Assembly (NCBI GenBank): GCA_039821555.1
Contig: JBCBNX010000015.1
Coordinates: 1 to 64,000 of the forward strand
Origin: Bacteroidota bacterium
GTDB lineage: Bacteria > Bacteroidota > Rhodothermia > Rhodothermales > Rubricoccaceae
Direction of reading: 5' to 3'
DNA length: 64,000 nt
Within the stretch, counting starts at the first letter, position 1. Every line of letters begins with the position of its first letter. The notes beneath the pieces were generated by a model that saw only the letters and a list, made by a program, of their open reading frames with translations, searched no databases and was not told where the DNA came from. Below are positions 42,432-51,777 of the stretch, piece by piece. Position numbers and translations under genes: made by a program.

Positions 42432-42794
42432 CTAGATCAGCCGTAGCGTGAACGGGTAGCGGTAGGTCTCGCCGTCACGCGCGCGGAGACCCGCCACGAT
42501 GGGCAGGATGACCATCGCGAGGCCGATCACGATGAACGCCGGGATGGCGACGATGAGGCCGATGATGGTGATCGCGAGCACCGTCGCCACGGCGAGCGCG
42601 ATCAGCGCCGTGATCTGGAAGTTGAGCGCCTCGCGGGCGTTCTCCTTGACGAAGGGGTGGCTGTCCCGCTTGACGAGGTAGACGATGAGCGGGCCTACGA
42701 AGAAGCCGATGCCCGAAAGCAGGCCGAGGAGCGCGGAGAGGTGCGCGAGCATGCCCCAGGAGCGGGCTTCATCCGAGGTCGTGGTGACAGACAT
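42432..42794 (-). CDS. DUF4870 membrane protein
   Basis: 120 residues from the ATG at 42794 (MSVTTTSDEARSWGMLAHL). Three hydrophobic segments (LSALLGLLSGIGFFVGPLIV, ITALIALAVATVLAITIIGL, IPAFIVIGLAMVILPIV) and the HPFVKENAREALNFQ loop mark the DUF4870 (Tic20-like) family of small inner-membrane proteins of unknown function. Divergent from the phytoene desaturase gene; the 183-bp space between them holds a shared 13-bp motif. Confidence 0.9.
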   Translation of the reverse strand: MSVTTTSDEARSWGMLAHLSALLGLLSGIGFFVGPLIVYLVKRDSHPFVKENAREALNFQITALIALAVATVLAITIIGLIVAIPAFIVIGLAMVILPIVAGLRARDGETYRYPFTLRLI

Positions 42795-42872
42795 GGTCGG
42801 TGGATGGTCAGTGAGTGGGACTCGCGGCGGTGTACGGAAGGGGTCCTGCAGAGTTACCAGAATCAATTGGTG

Positions 42873-42885
42873 TGAACGTTTTGGA
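42873..42885 (+). promoter_or_regulatory. Candidate operator before crtI (13-bp motif)
   Basis: The sequence TGAACGTTTTGGA lies 93 bases before the phytoene desaturase start. The same 13 bases occur in complement at 60132-60144 before the PepE gene, there as part of a palindrome. Only one half-site is evident here. A carotenoid-gene regulator (for example a MerR-type light-responsive repressor) is one possible reader; no such gene is in the window. Confidence 0.4.
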
Positions 42886-42977
42886 CGAATCGAATCAGGA
42901 CGGCTCGGAACGGAGTGGACAGGGTGCCGTACCTTCGCTCGCCCCTCTCCCGTCGCCTTTCTTCTGCCTCTCCCGCT

Positions 42978-44582
42978 ATGAGCTGGCTCACCCGCATGGC
43001 GCACCGCGCCGACGCGCGCCTCAACACCTCCACGTCCCCACTCCCGATCACGCCCGAGTCGCCGCATGCCGTCGTCATCGGCGCAGGCTTCGGGGGGCTC
43101 GCCGCGGCCATCCGCCTGCGTGCGCGCGGCTACCGCGTCACCGTCGTGGACCGTCTCGATCAGCCAGGCGGACGCGCGCGCGTCTTCAAGGAGCAAGGCT
43201 ATACCTTCGACGCCGGGCCGACGCTCATCACCGCGCCCTTCCTCTTCGACGAGCTCTGGAGCCTCGCCGGGATGCGTCGCGAGGACGACGTCGAGTTCGT
43301 AGACATCGACCCGTTCTATCGGATTCGCTTCGAGGACGGCCGCGTCTTCAACTACAACGGCGACGCGGGCGAGATGCGCCGCGAGATCGCGAAGTTCAAC
43401 CCTGCCGACGTGCGCGGCTACGAGCGCTTCCTCCAGAAGTCCGAGGGCATCTTCGAGGTCGGCTTCACCGAACTCGGCCACGTGCCGTTCTCGAAGGTGT
43501 CGGACATGGCGAAGATTGTCCCGGCGATGATGGCGCTGCGCAGCCATGAGACGGTCTACCAGTTCGTCTCGCGCTTCATCAAGGACGAGCAACTGCGGCA
43601 GGTCTTCAGCTTCCACCCGCTGCTCGTCGGCGGCAACCCGTTCGCCACGACCTCGATCTACACGCTGATCGCGTTCCTGGAGCGCAAGTGGGGCGTGTGG
43701 TACGCGATGGGCGGCACGGGCGCCGTCGTGCGCGGCCTCGCCACCGTGATCGAGCGCCTCGACGGGCAGTTCCGCTTCAACGAGACAGTCGAGGAGATCA
43801 CGGTCGAGAACGGGCGCGCGACGGGCGTGCAACTAGAGAGCGGCGAGCACATCCCGGCCGACATCGTCGTCTCGAACGCGGACGCGGGGTGGACCTACCG
43901 CCACCTCATCCGCCCCGAGCACCGCAAGCGCTGGACCGACCAGCGCGTCGAGAAGGCCAGGTTCTCGATGAGCCTCTTCGTGTGGTACTTCGGCACCGAC
44001 AAGAAGTACGAGGACATCGCCCACCACACGATCCTCCTTGGGCCGCGCTACCGCGAGCTGCTCGACGACATCTTCTCGCACAAGTACCTCGCGAAGGACT
44101 TCTCGCTCTACCTCCACCGCCCCTCGGCCACCGACCCGACGATGGCGCCGCCAGGGCACGACTGCTACTACGTGCTCTCGCCCGTCCCGCACCTGGAGAG
44201 CGGCACCGACTGGAGCACGCAGGTCGAGAAGTACCGCCAGGCCGTCCAGGACTACCTCGAAGCGACCGTCATGCCCGGCCTCAGCGATCACCTGACGACC
44301 AGTATCACGCTCGACCCGCAGGGCTTCCGCGACGACTACCTCTCGTACAAAGGCGCGGCGTTCTCGCTGGAACCGACGCTGCTGCAGAGCGCCTACTTCC
44401 GCCCGCACAACAAGTCGGAGGACGTGGACGGGCTGTTCCTCGTCGGCGGCGGGACGCATCCTGGGGCCGGCATGCCTGGCGTGCTCTCCTCGGCGCGCGT
44501 GCTCGACAGCGTCGTGCCCGATGCGTCGGCGCTCGACCGTACGCTGGGACGCGTGACGCGGCCCGAGGCCGTGCCTGCGTAG
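42978..44582 (+). CDS. crtI: Phytoene desaturase family protein
   Basis: 534 residues from the ATG at 42978 (MSWLTRMAHRADARL); the frame is open a further 21 codons upstream, which do not fit. The FAD-binding GAGFGGLAAAIRLRARGY and LDQPGGRARVF, the central LVGGNPFATTSIYTLIAFLE and the C-terminal PHNKSEDVDGLFLVGGGTHPGAGMPGVLSSARV are those of CrtI-type desaturases. It would convert phytoene to lycopene-type products at the membrane. The other carotenoid candidates in the window (glycosyltransferase and acyltransferase) are 24 kb away. Divergent from the DUF4870 gene. Confidence 0.93.
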   Translation: MSWLTRMAHRADARLNTSTSPLPITPESPHAVVIGAGFGGLAAAIRLRARGYRVTVVDRLDQPGGRARVFKEQGYTFDAGPTLITAPFLFDELWSLAGMRREDDVEFVDIDPFYRIRFEDGRVFNYNGDAGEMRREIAKFNPADVRGYERFLQKSEGIFEVGFTELGHVPFSKVSDMAKIVPAMMALRSHETVYQFVSRFIKDEQLRQVFSFHPLLVGGNPFATTSIYTLIAFLERKWGVWYAMGGTGAVVRGLATVIERLDGQFRFNETVEEITVENGRATGVQLESGEHIPADIVVSNADAGWTYRHLIRPEHRKRWTDQRVEKARFSMSLFVWYFGTDKKYEDIAHHTILLGPRYRELLDDIFSHKYLAKDFSLYLHRPSATDPTMAPPGHDCYYVLSPVPHLESGTDWSTQVEKYRQAVQDYLEATVMPGLSDHLTTSITLDPQGFRDDYLSYKGAAFSLEPTLLQSAYFRPHNKSEDVDGLFLVGGGTHPGAGMPGVLSSARVLDSVVPDASALDRTLGRVTRPEAVPA

Positions 44583-44594
44583 TCCTCGGGCGAT

Positions 44595-45944
44595 CTACGT
44601 CCGCTGGAGCGCCGCGACGGGCTCCAGCTTTGCGGCGCGCGACGACGGCCACACCCCCGCCAGCACGGCGACCCCAACAGCAACAGCGATGCAGCCGAGC
44701 ACGAGCCACGGCGAGGTGTAGAACACGTCGATGGGGGGCACCGACTGGCTTTCGAGCAGACGCTGCACGCCATAGCTGAGCAGCCTCACGAACGCGAAGC
44801 CGATCACCACGCCTGCCACACCGCCGACCACGCCGAGCACGGCGCTCTCGACCAGGAACTGCCGCCGGATGTCGCGCTGCCGCCCGCCGACTGCTTTCAT
44901 CACGCCGATCTCGCCCGTCCGCTCCAGCACGCTCATCGCCATCGTGTTGGCGATGCCGAGCGTGGCCACGAGCAGCCCGATGATGCCGACGATAGCGAGC
45001 GAGAGGTCCATCACCCGGAAGAGCCGCTCGACCTGGGCGAATTGCTCGCGGAAGCCCGTCGCGAAGACGCCCGTTGCCTCGATGGCAGCTTTTACTTGGT
45101 CATAGCTGCCCTCTTCGGCGATCTGCACGCGCGCGGCCCCATAGCCCGCTGTGTTCGAATCGCGTAGGATCAGGTCGAGGCTGGAGAAGAACGTGATCTT
45201 CGGGAGAGACGCCGCGAAGTCGAGGGGCAGCACGAGGCGCGAGAAGCCCGTGAGCTGCTGGTTCTCCTCGGGGAGGACGCCCGCGATGCGGATGGGCACC
45301 CGCTCTGACCGGATCGGGATCGACTGGAGACCGAAGCTGATGAGCAGCATCGAGCGCCGCAGTTCGTCCATATCGAGCGTTGGCACGAGGAGCGTGACGG
45401 TCTTGCCCAGGGCGTCCTCGGGCGCGCCTAGGCCGAGGCGGTCCAGCATCGAGACGGAGACGAATGCGGCCGAGTCGCCTGCGGTCTCGAAGAAGGCGCC
45501 CTGCTCGGGGCGGTAGCCCGGCACCATGCCCATCGCCAGCGGGACCCCGTCCGCCACCACGTCGATTTCTTTGTCGTCCCACCGCACCTGCGCGGGAAAC
45601 GTGATCTCTGGATATGCCGCTACGACGCCCGGCACGGCATTGAGGACGGCCAGGATGCTGTCGGTGAGCGCCACCTCGTCGACGCGCGAGCTAGAGTCGG
45701 CCGTGCGCACGGTGAGGTCGCCGAAGCCCGAGATCGGCGTGGGCGTCGACGTGACGCGCAGCGTGTTGTAGAGCGCGAGCGCGTCGAACTCGGCGCGAGC
45801 AATGCGCTGCAGTCCGGCGCCGTAGCTGAGCAGCGCCAGCAGCGCCGCCACGCCGACGGCGACCCCGGCGAGGGTCATCAGGCTGCGGGTGCGGTTGGAG
45901 CGGAGCCCATCGAGCGCGATGAGCAGGAGGTCGGCGAGGCGCAT
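44595..45944 (-). CDS. FtsX-type ABC transporter permease
   Basis: 449 residues from the ATG at 45944 (MRLADLLLIALDGLRSNR). One N-terminal helix (LMTLAGVAVGVAALLALLSYG), a MacB-type periplasmic domain (about 65-280) and three C-terminal helices with the FtsX core motifs ANTMAMSVLERTGEIGVMKAVGGRQRDIRRQFL. This four-helix form is the usual size of MacB/YknZ permeases and differs from the duplicated 801-residue one near the start of the window. No ATPase gene is adjacent, so its partner must be encoded elsewhere. Convergent with crtI (12-bp gap). Confidence 0.9.
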   Translation of the reverse strand: MRLADLLLIALDGLRSNRTRSLMTLAGVAVGVAALLALLSYGAGLQRIARAEFDALALYNTLRVTSTPTPISGFGDLTVRTADSSSRVDEVALTDSILAVLNAVPGVVAAYPEITFPAQVRWDDKEIDVVADGVPLAMGMVPGYRPEQGAFFETAGDSAAFVSVSMLDRLGLGAPEDALGKTVTLLVPTLDMDELRRSMLLISFGLQSIPIRSERVPIRIAGVLPEENQQLTGFSRLVLPLDFAASLPKITFFSSLDLILRDSNTAGYGAARVQIAEEGSYDQVKAAIEATGVFATGFREQFAQVERLFRVMDLSLAIVGIIGLLVATLGIANTMAMSVLERTGEIGVMKAVGGRQRDIRRQFLVESAVLGVVGGVAGVVIGFAFVRLLSYGVQRLLESQSVPPIDVFYTSPWLVLGCIAVAVGVAVLAGVWPSSRAAKLEPVAALQRT

Positions 45945-46033
45945 GCCGCGGGCAGCAAGAGCGGAGAAGAGGAAAGGGCCGAGGTGGACGAGCAACCACG
46001 GTGCGCCGATCCCGACCGCGTGCCGCTCTGCTC

Positions 46034-46089
46034 GATCTATGCCGAGAATGCACCGGGCTGCGCTCTATGCTGAGAATGAGCCGGCCTGT
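46034..46089. repeat. Diverged 28-bp tandem repeat at the kinase gene end
   Basis: Two adjacent 28-bp copies (46034-46061 and 46062-46089) match at 22 of 28 positions. The second contains the stop codon and last codons of the histidine kinase gene, and the first lies just beyond the stop, so the 3' end of the gene was duplicated in tandem and has since drifted. Confidence 0.6.
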
Positions 46090-47459
46090 GCAGCGGGAGG
46101 CTCGGCGAACGGATGCGGCGGCGGAAGCGGCACGCGCAGCCAGAATGTCGCTCCTTTGCCCGCCTCGGAGTCGACGCCTACCTCGCCACCGTGCGCCTCC
46201 ACGAGTTGCTTGACGATGTAGAGGCCGAGGCCGGTCGAGTGCTCGCCGCCGGTCGGCTGGGCGGAGAGGCGCTGGAGCTTGCCGAACACCCTAGCGCGGT
46301 CGTCCTCGGTGAGGCCTGGGCCTTCGTCTTCCACGGCGATGTGCGCCGAGGCGGACCCGTCGCCAGAGGCGGCTTCGACGGAGACGACCAGCCGCACGCG
46401 GGAGCCTGGCGGGCTGTACTTGACCGCGTTCGAGACGTAGTTGTCCACCGCGCGCTGCAGCGCCGAGGCGTCGGCATGGGCCGGGAGCGAGGCGGGCATG
46501 CGGCTCACGAGCTGGATGCGCTTCGCCTCGGCTTGAGCCTGGTTCCAGCGCAGCACGGCCCGCGCAATGTCGGCGAGGTCCACGGGGCGCCGGCGCAGTC
46601 GCGGCCCTTCCGCGCCGGCCCGCGCGTCGTCCAGCAGCGACTCGATGAGCTTGATCGCACGCATGGCCTCGGAGCGGATGAGTACGAGGTTGTCGCGCAG
46701 CTCGTCGTCGGTGAGGTCGCTCGCGCCACTGGCGAGGAAGTCCGCCATCCCCGCGATGCCGCCGATCGGGTTTTTGAGATCGTGCGCGGCGATGCCGAGG
46801 AATTCCTTGTTCTGCTCCAACGCGTCGCGCAGTTCCACCGTCGTCGCTTCGAGGAAATGGTTGAGCTCGTGCAGTTCGACATTCGCGCGCTCCGCGGCGG
46901 TGTGTTGCTGAGCGACGTCGGGCCCGTGCCCCGGGACGGGTGCACCGAGAGCCACATCACGGAGGGCCAGTCGTCGGCCCTGGCGACGGCCGTATGCCCA
47001 GGCAACGCCGCTGGCGACGCCGAGCGCGCAGCACAACCAGAGCAGCAGCGCCCACCAGGTGCGGTACCATGGCAGCAGCATGCCGGGCGCGGGCTCCTCA
47101 CCCTGGCCAACGACATCCAGCGGCCAGCGGTCCTCGCTGCGGACGAAGGGGGCAGACAGGTCGGCGGCGTAGATCACGTCACCAGCGTCGCGCGTCAGCT
47201 TCCAGTGTTGGCGGGTGAGGCCATGCGCGGTCGGGCCGCCGTCGCGAAGCGATGCCCGTCCTTGATCTGCTTCGTTCTGGGCAAGGCCTGTCGTGGAAAT
47301 GGCCGAGTTGAGGCCTAGGGCAAGCCCTCCAAGGCTGAGGAGGGCTGCCCACGCACCAAAGCACAGCAGAGCCCAGTACGCTCGCCGCGGCCCTTCGCGG
47401 AGCGGCTCTGAGCCACGAGGCCCGGAGCGACAGGGGACACAGTGGGGCAGTACGTTCAC
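46065..47459 (-). CDS. Membrane sensor histidine kinase
   Basis: About 464 residues from GTG 47459; the frame is open to a TTG at 47522 and the start is uncertain. A first helix (YWALLCFGAWAALLSLGGLAL), a periplasmic stretch of about 90 residues and a second helix in LPWYRTWWALLLWLCCALGV are followed by a helical linker. The kinase core has the H-box LGIAAHDLKNPIGG, N-box DNYVSNAVKYSP, G1 DEGPGL and G2 STGLGLYIVKQL. The PWYRTWW motif before the second helix is typical of the membrane entry of Y_Y_Y propeller kinases, so this may be a shortened derivative without its propeller. No response regulator gene is adjacent. Confidence 0.85.
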   Translation of the reverse strand: MNVLPHCVPCRSGPRGSEPLREGPRRAYWALLCFGAWAALLSLGGLALGLNSAISTTGLAQNEADQGRASLRDGGPTAHGLTRQHWKLTRDAGDVIYAADLSAPFVRSEDRWPLDVVGQGEEPAPGMLLPWYRTWWALLLWLCCALGVASGVAWAYGRRQGRRLALRDVALGAPVPGHGPDVAQQHTAAERANVELHELNHFLEATTVELRDALEQNKEFLGIAAHDLKNPIGGIAGMADFLASGASDLTDDELRDNLVLIRSEAMRAIKLIESLLDDARAGAEGPRLRRRPVDLADIARAVLRWNQAQAEAKRIQLVSRMPASLPAHADASALQRAVDNYVSNAVKYSPPGSRVRLVVSVEAASGDGSASAHIAVEDEGPGLTEDDRARVFGKLQRLSAQPTGGEHSTGLGLYIVKQLVEAHGGEVGVDSEAGKGATFWLRVPLPPPHPFAEPPAAQAGSFSA

Positions 47460-47716
47460 GTCAAGACGTAGACGAATTGGCGGGGGAGGACCGCGAGCAT
47501 ACGGTGACGGCACCGCGGACAAATAGGGCTAACGCAATGCCTAGGTGGTGCGAGGCCAGGCCTTAAAGGTCGCACAATCGATCGGATCTGGGCAGCCCAG
47601 AAGGAGAGCGCAGAGCTGCCGCTGGGAAATTCACAACGGCTTGGGGCACCTCCGCGACCGACACGTCTATCTTGCCGGCCTCAACTTTCTATTTCGATTG
47701 CCGACCTCGCGCTGCG

Positions 47717-48061
47717 ATGCTTCTGTTCTACTTCATGATCTTCTTGATCTTGCTCGTCGCCATTGTGCTCACGGGCGTGGTGCTGCTCCAGAGCGGCAAG
47801 GGCGGCGGCCTTGCGGGCATCGCGGCAGGCGGGCAGACGCAGCAGATCCTCGGCGCGCGCCAAGCCCCGGACTTCCTCGAAAAGTCGACGTGGGTGCTGG
47901 GCGTCGCCCTGATGGTGCTCTGCGTCATCACCACGATGTTCACCGGCACGGACGACCAGACGACGATCATCACGGACGAGGGCGTCGAAGTCGCGCCCGC
48001 TCCGCTCGACGCTACCCCGGGCGATGCGCTCCCGCTAGAGCCCGCCCCCGCCGAGGAATAG
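47717..48061 (+). CDS. secG: Protein-export translocase subunit SecG
   Basis: 114 residues from the ATG at 47717 (MLLFYFMIFLILLVAIVL). Two membrane helices (about 1-22 and 52-72) flank the conserved cytoplasmic loop with VLLQSGKGGGLAGIAAGG, the SecG signature, followed by an acidic Pro/Ala tail longer than in E. coli SecG. It completes the SecYEG channel. Single-gene unit ended by a strong terminator. Confidence 0.94.
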   Translation: MLLFYFMIFLILLVAIVLTGVVLLQSGKGGGLAGIAAGGQTQQILGARQAPDFLEKSTWVLGVALMVLCVITTMFTGTDDQTTIITDEGVEVAPAPLDATPGDALPLEPAPAEE

Positions 48062-48083
48062 GCGCCCCCAGCCCCAACCTTTG

Positions 48084-48123
48084 AACGCCCGCGCAGGATC
48101 AGCCCCGCGCGGGCGTTTTTTCG
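48084..48123 (+). terminator. Rho-independent terminator after secG
   Basis: An 11-bp stem, AACGCCCGCGC (48084-48094) with GCGCGGGCGTT (48107-48117), is followed by a run of T. It stands 22 bases after the secG stop. Confidence 0.9.
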
Positions 48124-48305
48124 TGAAGGGCGCAGCGGCTAGGCGGAGAGGAAGCACGTGCGCACAAGAAATCCGAACAGGCGAAATCCGAACGGGCACC
48201 AATGGGTGCACGCGCTGTCCAACGGGTAGCCTTTCTACCCGCACAGGCCCATGCGTCTCCATGCACGGCCGCAGCGGACGCCACTCCCGCCTTGCCGCTC
48301 GCCCC

Positions 48306-49886
48306 ATGCCTGTCCTGTCTCGCTGGCGCTCCGTCGCCCTGCTCGCTGTCCTAGCAATATCCACCGCACAGGCGCAGCCCGGAGCGCTTGATCCCACGTT
48401 CGGCGTCGACGGTACGCTCCCGGTGGAACTCGCGGGTGCTGACCTCCTGAACGTCGTGCCAGCCCCAGACGGTGGACTGTTTGTGCTGGGGCAGCGTGGG
48501 CCGGACGCTGTGGTGGTGCGGGTGCTGCCGGAGGGCCAGGGGCTCGATCCCGGCTTCGGTGTCGACGGCATTGCCAGTGTCGACTTTGGGGACGGCCAGG
48601 AGTTCGTGGTCGACGGAGCCGTGACTGCGGACGGGGGGCTGGTGGTGGTCGGCATCAGCGCGCCACCGATCGGTGCGCCGAGGACGGCCGCGCTCGCAAA
48701 GCTCGACGCGACGGGCGCGCTCGCCGTCGACTTTGCCGACGGGGGCACCTTCAGACTCACCGGCTACGTCAGCTCGAACCTGGCAGCGGTGCGTGTGCTA
48801 GACGGCGGGGCCATACGCGCCATCGGTGCCGCCGTCGGCTTCGACGGGGTCGACGGGACGCTGGCCTTGCAGCTGACATCCGACGGGTTGCTCGATGCCA
48901 CGTTTGGGACCGCAGGCCTTGCATTCTCGCCCGTAAACCGTGACCTCAACGTGATTGCCGCACACGTCCGCCGCGACGGCTCCGCGGTCCTCGGCGGGGC
49001 GGTGGCGAGCTTCATCGACGGCGTGCCCGACTTCGACGCGGCCGTCATGCGGCTGCAACCCAGTGGGCTCCTCGACACGGCCTTTGCTAGCGATGGGCTG
49101 CGCATCCTGACCACGCCGCTCCCCTCGTCGTCCATCAACGACATCGCGCTCGATGGGGCCGGGCGCATTGTGGGGGCTGGCATCTCGATCAGCGGAGCGA
49201 CCGGAGCGCGTACGGTGCTCGTCACGCGGCTGCTGTCCAACGGCGACCTCGACCGCACCTTCGGAGGCGATGGCCTGGTGACGGCCCGTGGTGGAGCTAC
49301 CCGCGCCGACGCAAACGGGGTCGCGGTGCAGGACGACCGCTCGGTCGTAGTCGTGGGCAGCACGGAGACGGCTGGCCGGTTGGACCTCGCGGTGTTCAAA
49401 TTTGACGAGGGCGGCACGCTGGACGCCACCTTCGCCGAGCAGGGAGTGGCGGTGTTACCTCGCGAAGCCAATGAAGCGTCACGCTCGGGCCTCCTCCAGC
49501 CCGATGGAAAGGTCGTGGCGCTCAGCACCGTGTTCGATGCGACCTTTGTGACCACCGGCTTTCTGCTCGCCCGGTTCGAGAACGATGGCAGGCCGGTGAG
49601 CCAACAGGGCGAGGCTGTGCCAGACACAGACGTGACGTTGACCCTCGACGGCCCCAACCCGTTTCGTGCCGCGACCTACGTGCGCGTCGTGCTCAGTGAA
49701 GCGCAAGCCGCGCGTGTGGTGGTCTACGATCTCACAGGGCGGCGCGTGGCCGTGTTGCACCAGGGTATGCTTCCGGCTGGCGCGACCAGGCTGCGGCTTT
49801 CGGCAGCGGGGTTGGCGTCTGGACCCTACATCGTGCAGCTACAGTCTGCAGCCGGGCTACGCCGCGTGAGCGCCGTTCGGCCGTAG
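48306..49886 (+). CDS. T9SS-secreted delta-60 repeat protein
   Basis: 526 residues from the ATG at 48306 (MPVLSRWRSVALLAVLAI), with a signal peptide ending near AQAQP. At least six delta-60 repeats follow, each opening with a form of LDPTFGVDG: ALDPTFGVDGT, GLDPGFGVDGI, LLDATFGTAGL, LLDTAFASDGL, DLDRTFGGDGL, TLDATFAEQGV. They are expected to form a beta-propeller. The end is a T9SS tail (LDGPNPFRAATYVRVVL through RVSAVRP). Surface or released protein; partner unknown. Confidence 0.9.
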   Translation: MPVLSRWRSVALLAVLAISTAQAQPGALDPTFGVDGTLPVELAGADLLNVVPAPDGGLFVLGQRGPDAVVVRVLPEGQGLDPGFGVDGIASVDFGDGQEFVVDGAVTADGGLVVVGISAPPIGAPRTAALAKLDATGALAVDFADGGTFRLTGYVSSNLAAVRVLDGGAIRAIGAAVGFDGVDGTLALQLTSDGLLDATFGTAGLAFSPVNRDLNVIAAHVRRDGSAVLGGAVASFIDGVPDFDAAVMRLQPSGLLDTAFASDGLRILTTPLPSSSINDIALDGAGRIVGAGISISGATGARTVLVTRLLSNGDLDRTFGGDGLVTARGGATRADANGVAVQDDRSVVVVGSTETAGRLDLAVFKFDEGGTLDATFAEQGVAVLPREANEASRSGLLQPDGKVVALSTVFDATFVTTGFLLARFENDGRPVSQQGEAVPDTDVTLTLDGPNPFRAATYVRVVLSEAQAARVVVYDLTGRRVAVLHQGMLPAGATRLRLSAAGLASGPYIVQLQSAAGLRRVSAVRP

Positions 49887-50025
49887 CGGCATCGCGGAAT
49901 GCAGGGGCACGCCAACGGGGGGCGTGGTAGGCAAGAGCAACGAACGAGCGAGTTGTGCATCCTGTCGGGTGTGCCGCCGTAGGGCAGCCATTCGCCACCC
50001 CACCTCGCTTACCCTGATTCGCTCC

Positions 50026-51777
50026 ATGCGCCGTCTCGCTCTCCTCCTCGCCCTGGTTCTCGCAGTGCCAGCCTTCGCACAGCCTGCCGCGCCCCCGGCC
50101 GACCTCGCCGAGCGCCTCGACGGGGCGCTCAGCCACGTCCACGATATCGGCCTGTTCAACGGCACCGTCCTCGTCGCTCAGGGCGACGACGTGCTCTATG
50201 CCGAGGGCTTCGGCCACGCCGACATGACGTGGGACGTGCCCAACGCGCCCGACACGCGCTTCTGGCTGGCCTCGGTCACCAAGCAGTTCACCGCCGCGCT
50301 CACCCTCCTGCTCGTCGAAGAGGGCGCCTTCGGCCTCGACGACCCGATCACGGCCATCCTGCCCGACTACCCCGCCGCCCAGGGCGACGTCGTCACCGTG
50401 CGGATGCTGCTCAACCACACCTCCGGCATCCCGAGCATGACCGGCATGGACGACTTCATGCAGACCCGCTCCAACGACGCCTTCACCGTGGATGAGATGC
50501 TGGCCGTCTTCAACGAGGAAGCCTTCGACTTCGAGCCAGGCTCGCAGTACGCCTACAACAACTCTGGCTATTTCCTCCTCGGCGCGCTCATCGAGGCGGC
50601 AACGGGCATGACCTACGCTGAGGCCCTCCAGGCCAAGCTCTTCGACCCGCTGGGCCTCGACGACACTGGCTACGCGGACGGGACCGTCGCCGAGCGCATG
50701 GCGACGGGGTACACCCGTAGCGGCATGAGCTACGCGCACGCCCGCTACGTCCACCCGTCGGTGCCCTACGCTGCCGGCATGCTCTACTCGACCGCGCCCG
50801 ACCTGCACCGCTGGAACCGCGCGCTCTACGGCGGGGAGGTATTCGCCGATGCCGCTACGCTCGCCGCTATGACGACGCCTGAGGGGGCCGCGGCCGACGC
50901 GCAGTACGCCTTCGGGATCGGCTCCGGCATGCAGGAGATCGGCGGCCAGGAGCGCCAGGTCTACCAGCACAGCGGTGGCATCTTCGGCTTCTCCACGCAA
51001 CTGGCCTACGTGCCCGGCGACGAGCTCACGGTCGTCGTGCTGGACAATGCCGAGGGCAGCTCCGGCCAGGTCCTCATGGCGCTCGCCCGCACCTTCTACG
51101 GCGAGGAGGCCGACCTCCCGAAGCAACCCATCGCCCAGGTGCTCATGGCGACCATCGAAGGGGCTGCCACCATGGAAGCAGGCGTCGAGGCCGCGCTGAC
51201 GCAGCACGAGACGCTCATGGCGGACGACCCCGACGGCTACGACTTCGGCGAGGGCCAGCTCAACATGCTCGGCTACCTGGTCATGGGCGAGGGCCGCCCC
51301 GACCTCGCCATCCCGATCTTCCAGCGCAACGTCGAGCAGTTTCCGGAGGCGTCGAACCCGTACGACAGCCTTGGGGAGGCCTACATGGAGGACGGCCAGA
51401 ACGACCTGGCGATCGAGAACTACCAGAAGTCGATCAAGCTCAACCCTGGCAACCAGAATGGCCGCGACATGCTCGAACGGCTCGGTGTGACGCCTGAGGA
51501 CGCTACGGTCGAGGTGTCCGAGGAGGTTCTGCAAGGCTACGTCGGCACCTACCGCCTCGCGCCGGGCTTCGACCTCGCCGTGACGCGCGAGGGCACGCAG
51601 CTCTTCGCGCAGGCGACGGGCCAGCCCCGATTCGAAGTCTACCCGTCGTCGGAGACCGAGTTCTACCTCACCGTCGTGGAGGCCCAACTCACCTTCGAAG
51701 TCGAGGACGGCGCGGCTACGGGTGTGGTGCTTCACCAGGGCGGCCGCTCGATGCCAGCCCCGCGCGTGGAGGAATAG
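50026..51777 (+). CDS. Serine hydrolase (beta-lactamase class C family) with TPR-like domain
   Basis: 583 residues from the ATG at 50026 (MRRLALLLALVLAVPAFAQ), a signal peptide. The beta-lactamase/DD-peptidase-like domain (about 25-345) has the catalytic SVTK (SXXK), YAYNNSGY (YXN) and QHSGGIFGF (HXG) motifs. A helical TPR-like part (about 385-490: NPYDSLGEAYMEDGQNDLAI, then NYQKSIKLNPGN) and a C-terminal beta domain (YVGTYRLAPGFDLAVTREG) of the DUF3471 kind follow. Periplasmic hydrolase of unknown substrate; such proteins are usually esterases or peptidases rather than resistance enzymes. Confidence 0.9.
   Translation: MRRLALLLALVLAVPAFAQPAAPPADLAERLDGALSHVHDIGLFNGTVLVAQGDDVLYAEGFGHADMTWDVPNAPDTRFWLASVTKQFTAALTLLLVEEGAFGLDDPITAILPDYPAAQGDVVTVRMLLNHTSGIPSMTGMDDFMQTRSNDAFTVDEMLAVFNEEAFDFEPGSQYAYNNSGYFLLGALIEAATGMTYAEALQAKLFDPLGLDDTGYADGTVAERMATGYTRSGMSYAHARYVHPSVPYAAGMLYSTAPDLHRWNRALYGGEVFADAATLAAMTTPEGAAADAQYAFGIGSGMQEIGGQERQVYQHSGGIFGFSTQLAYVPGDELTVVVLDNAEGSSGQVLMALARTFYGEEADLPKQPIAQVLMATIEGAATMEAGVEAALTQHETLMADDPDGYDFGEGQLNMLGYLVMGEGRPDLAIPIFQRNVEQFPEASNPYDSLGEAYMEDGQNDLAIENYQKSIKLNPGNQNGRDMLERLGVTPEDATVEVSEEVLQGYVGTYRLAPGFDLAVTREGTQLFAQATGQPRFEVYPSSETEFYLTVVEAQLTFEVEDGAATGVVLHQGGRSMPAPRVEE

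Noticed and set aside
50026..51777. Serine hydrolase as an antibiotic-resistance beta-lactamase
   Set aside because: It has the class C family motifs but a TPR-like part and extra C-terminal domain; proteins of this layout are usually esterases or peptidases.
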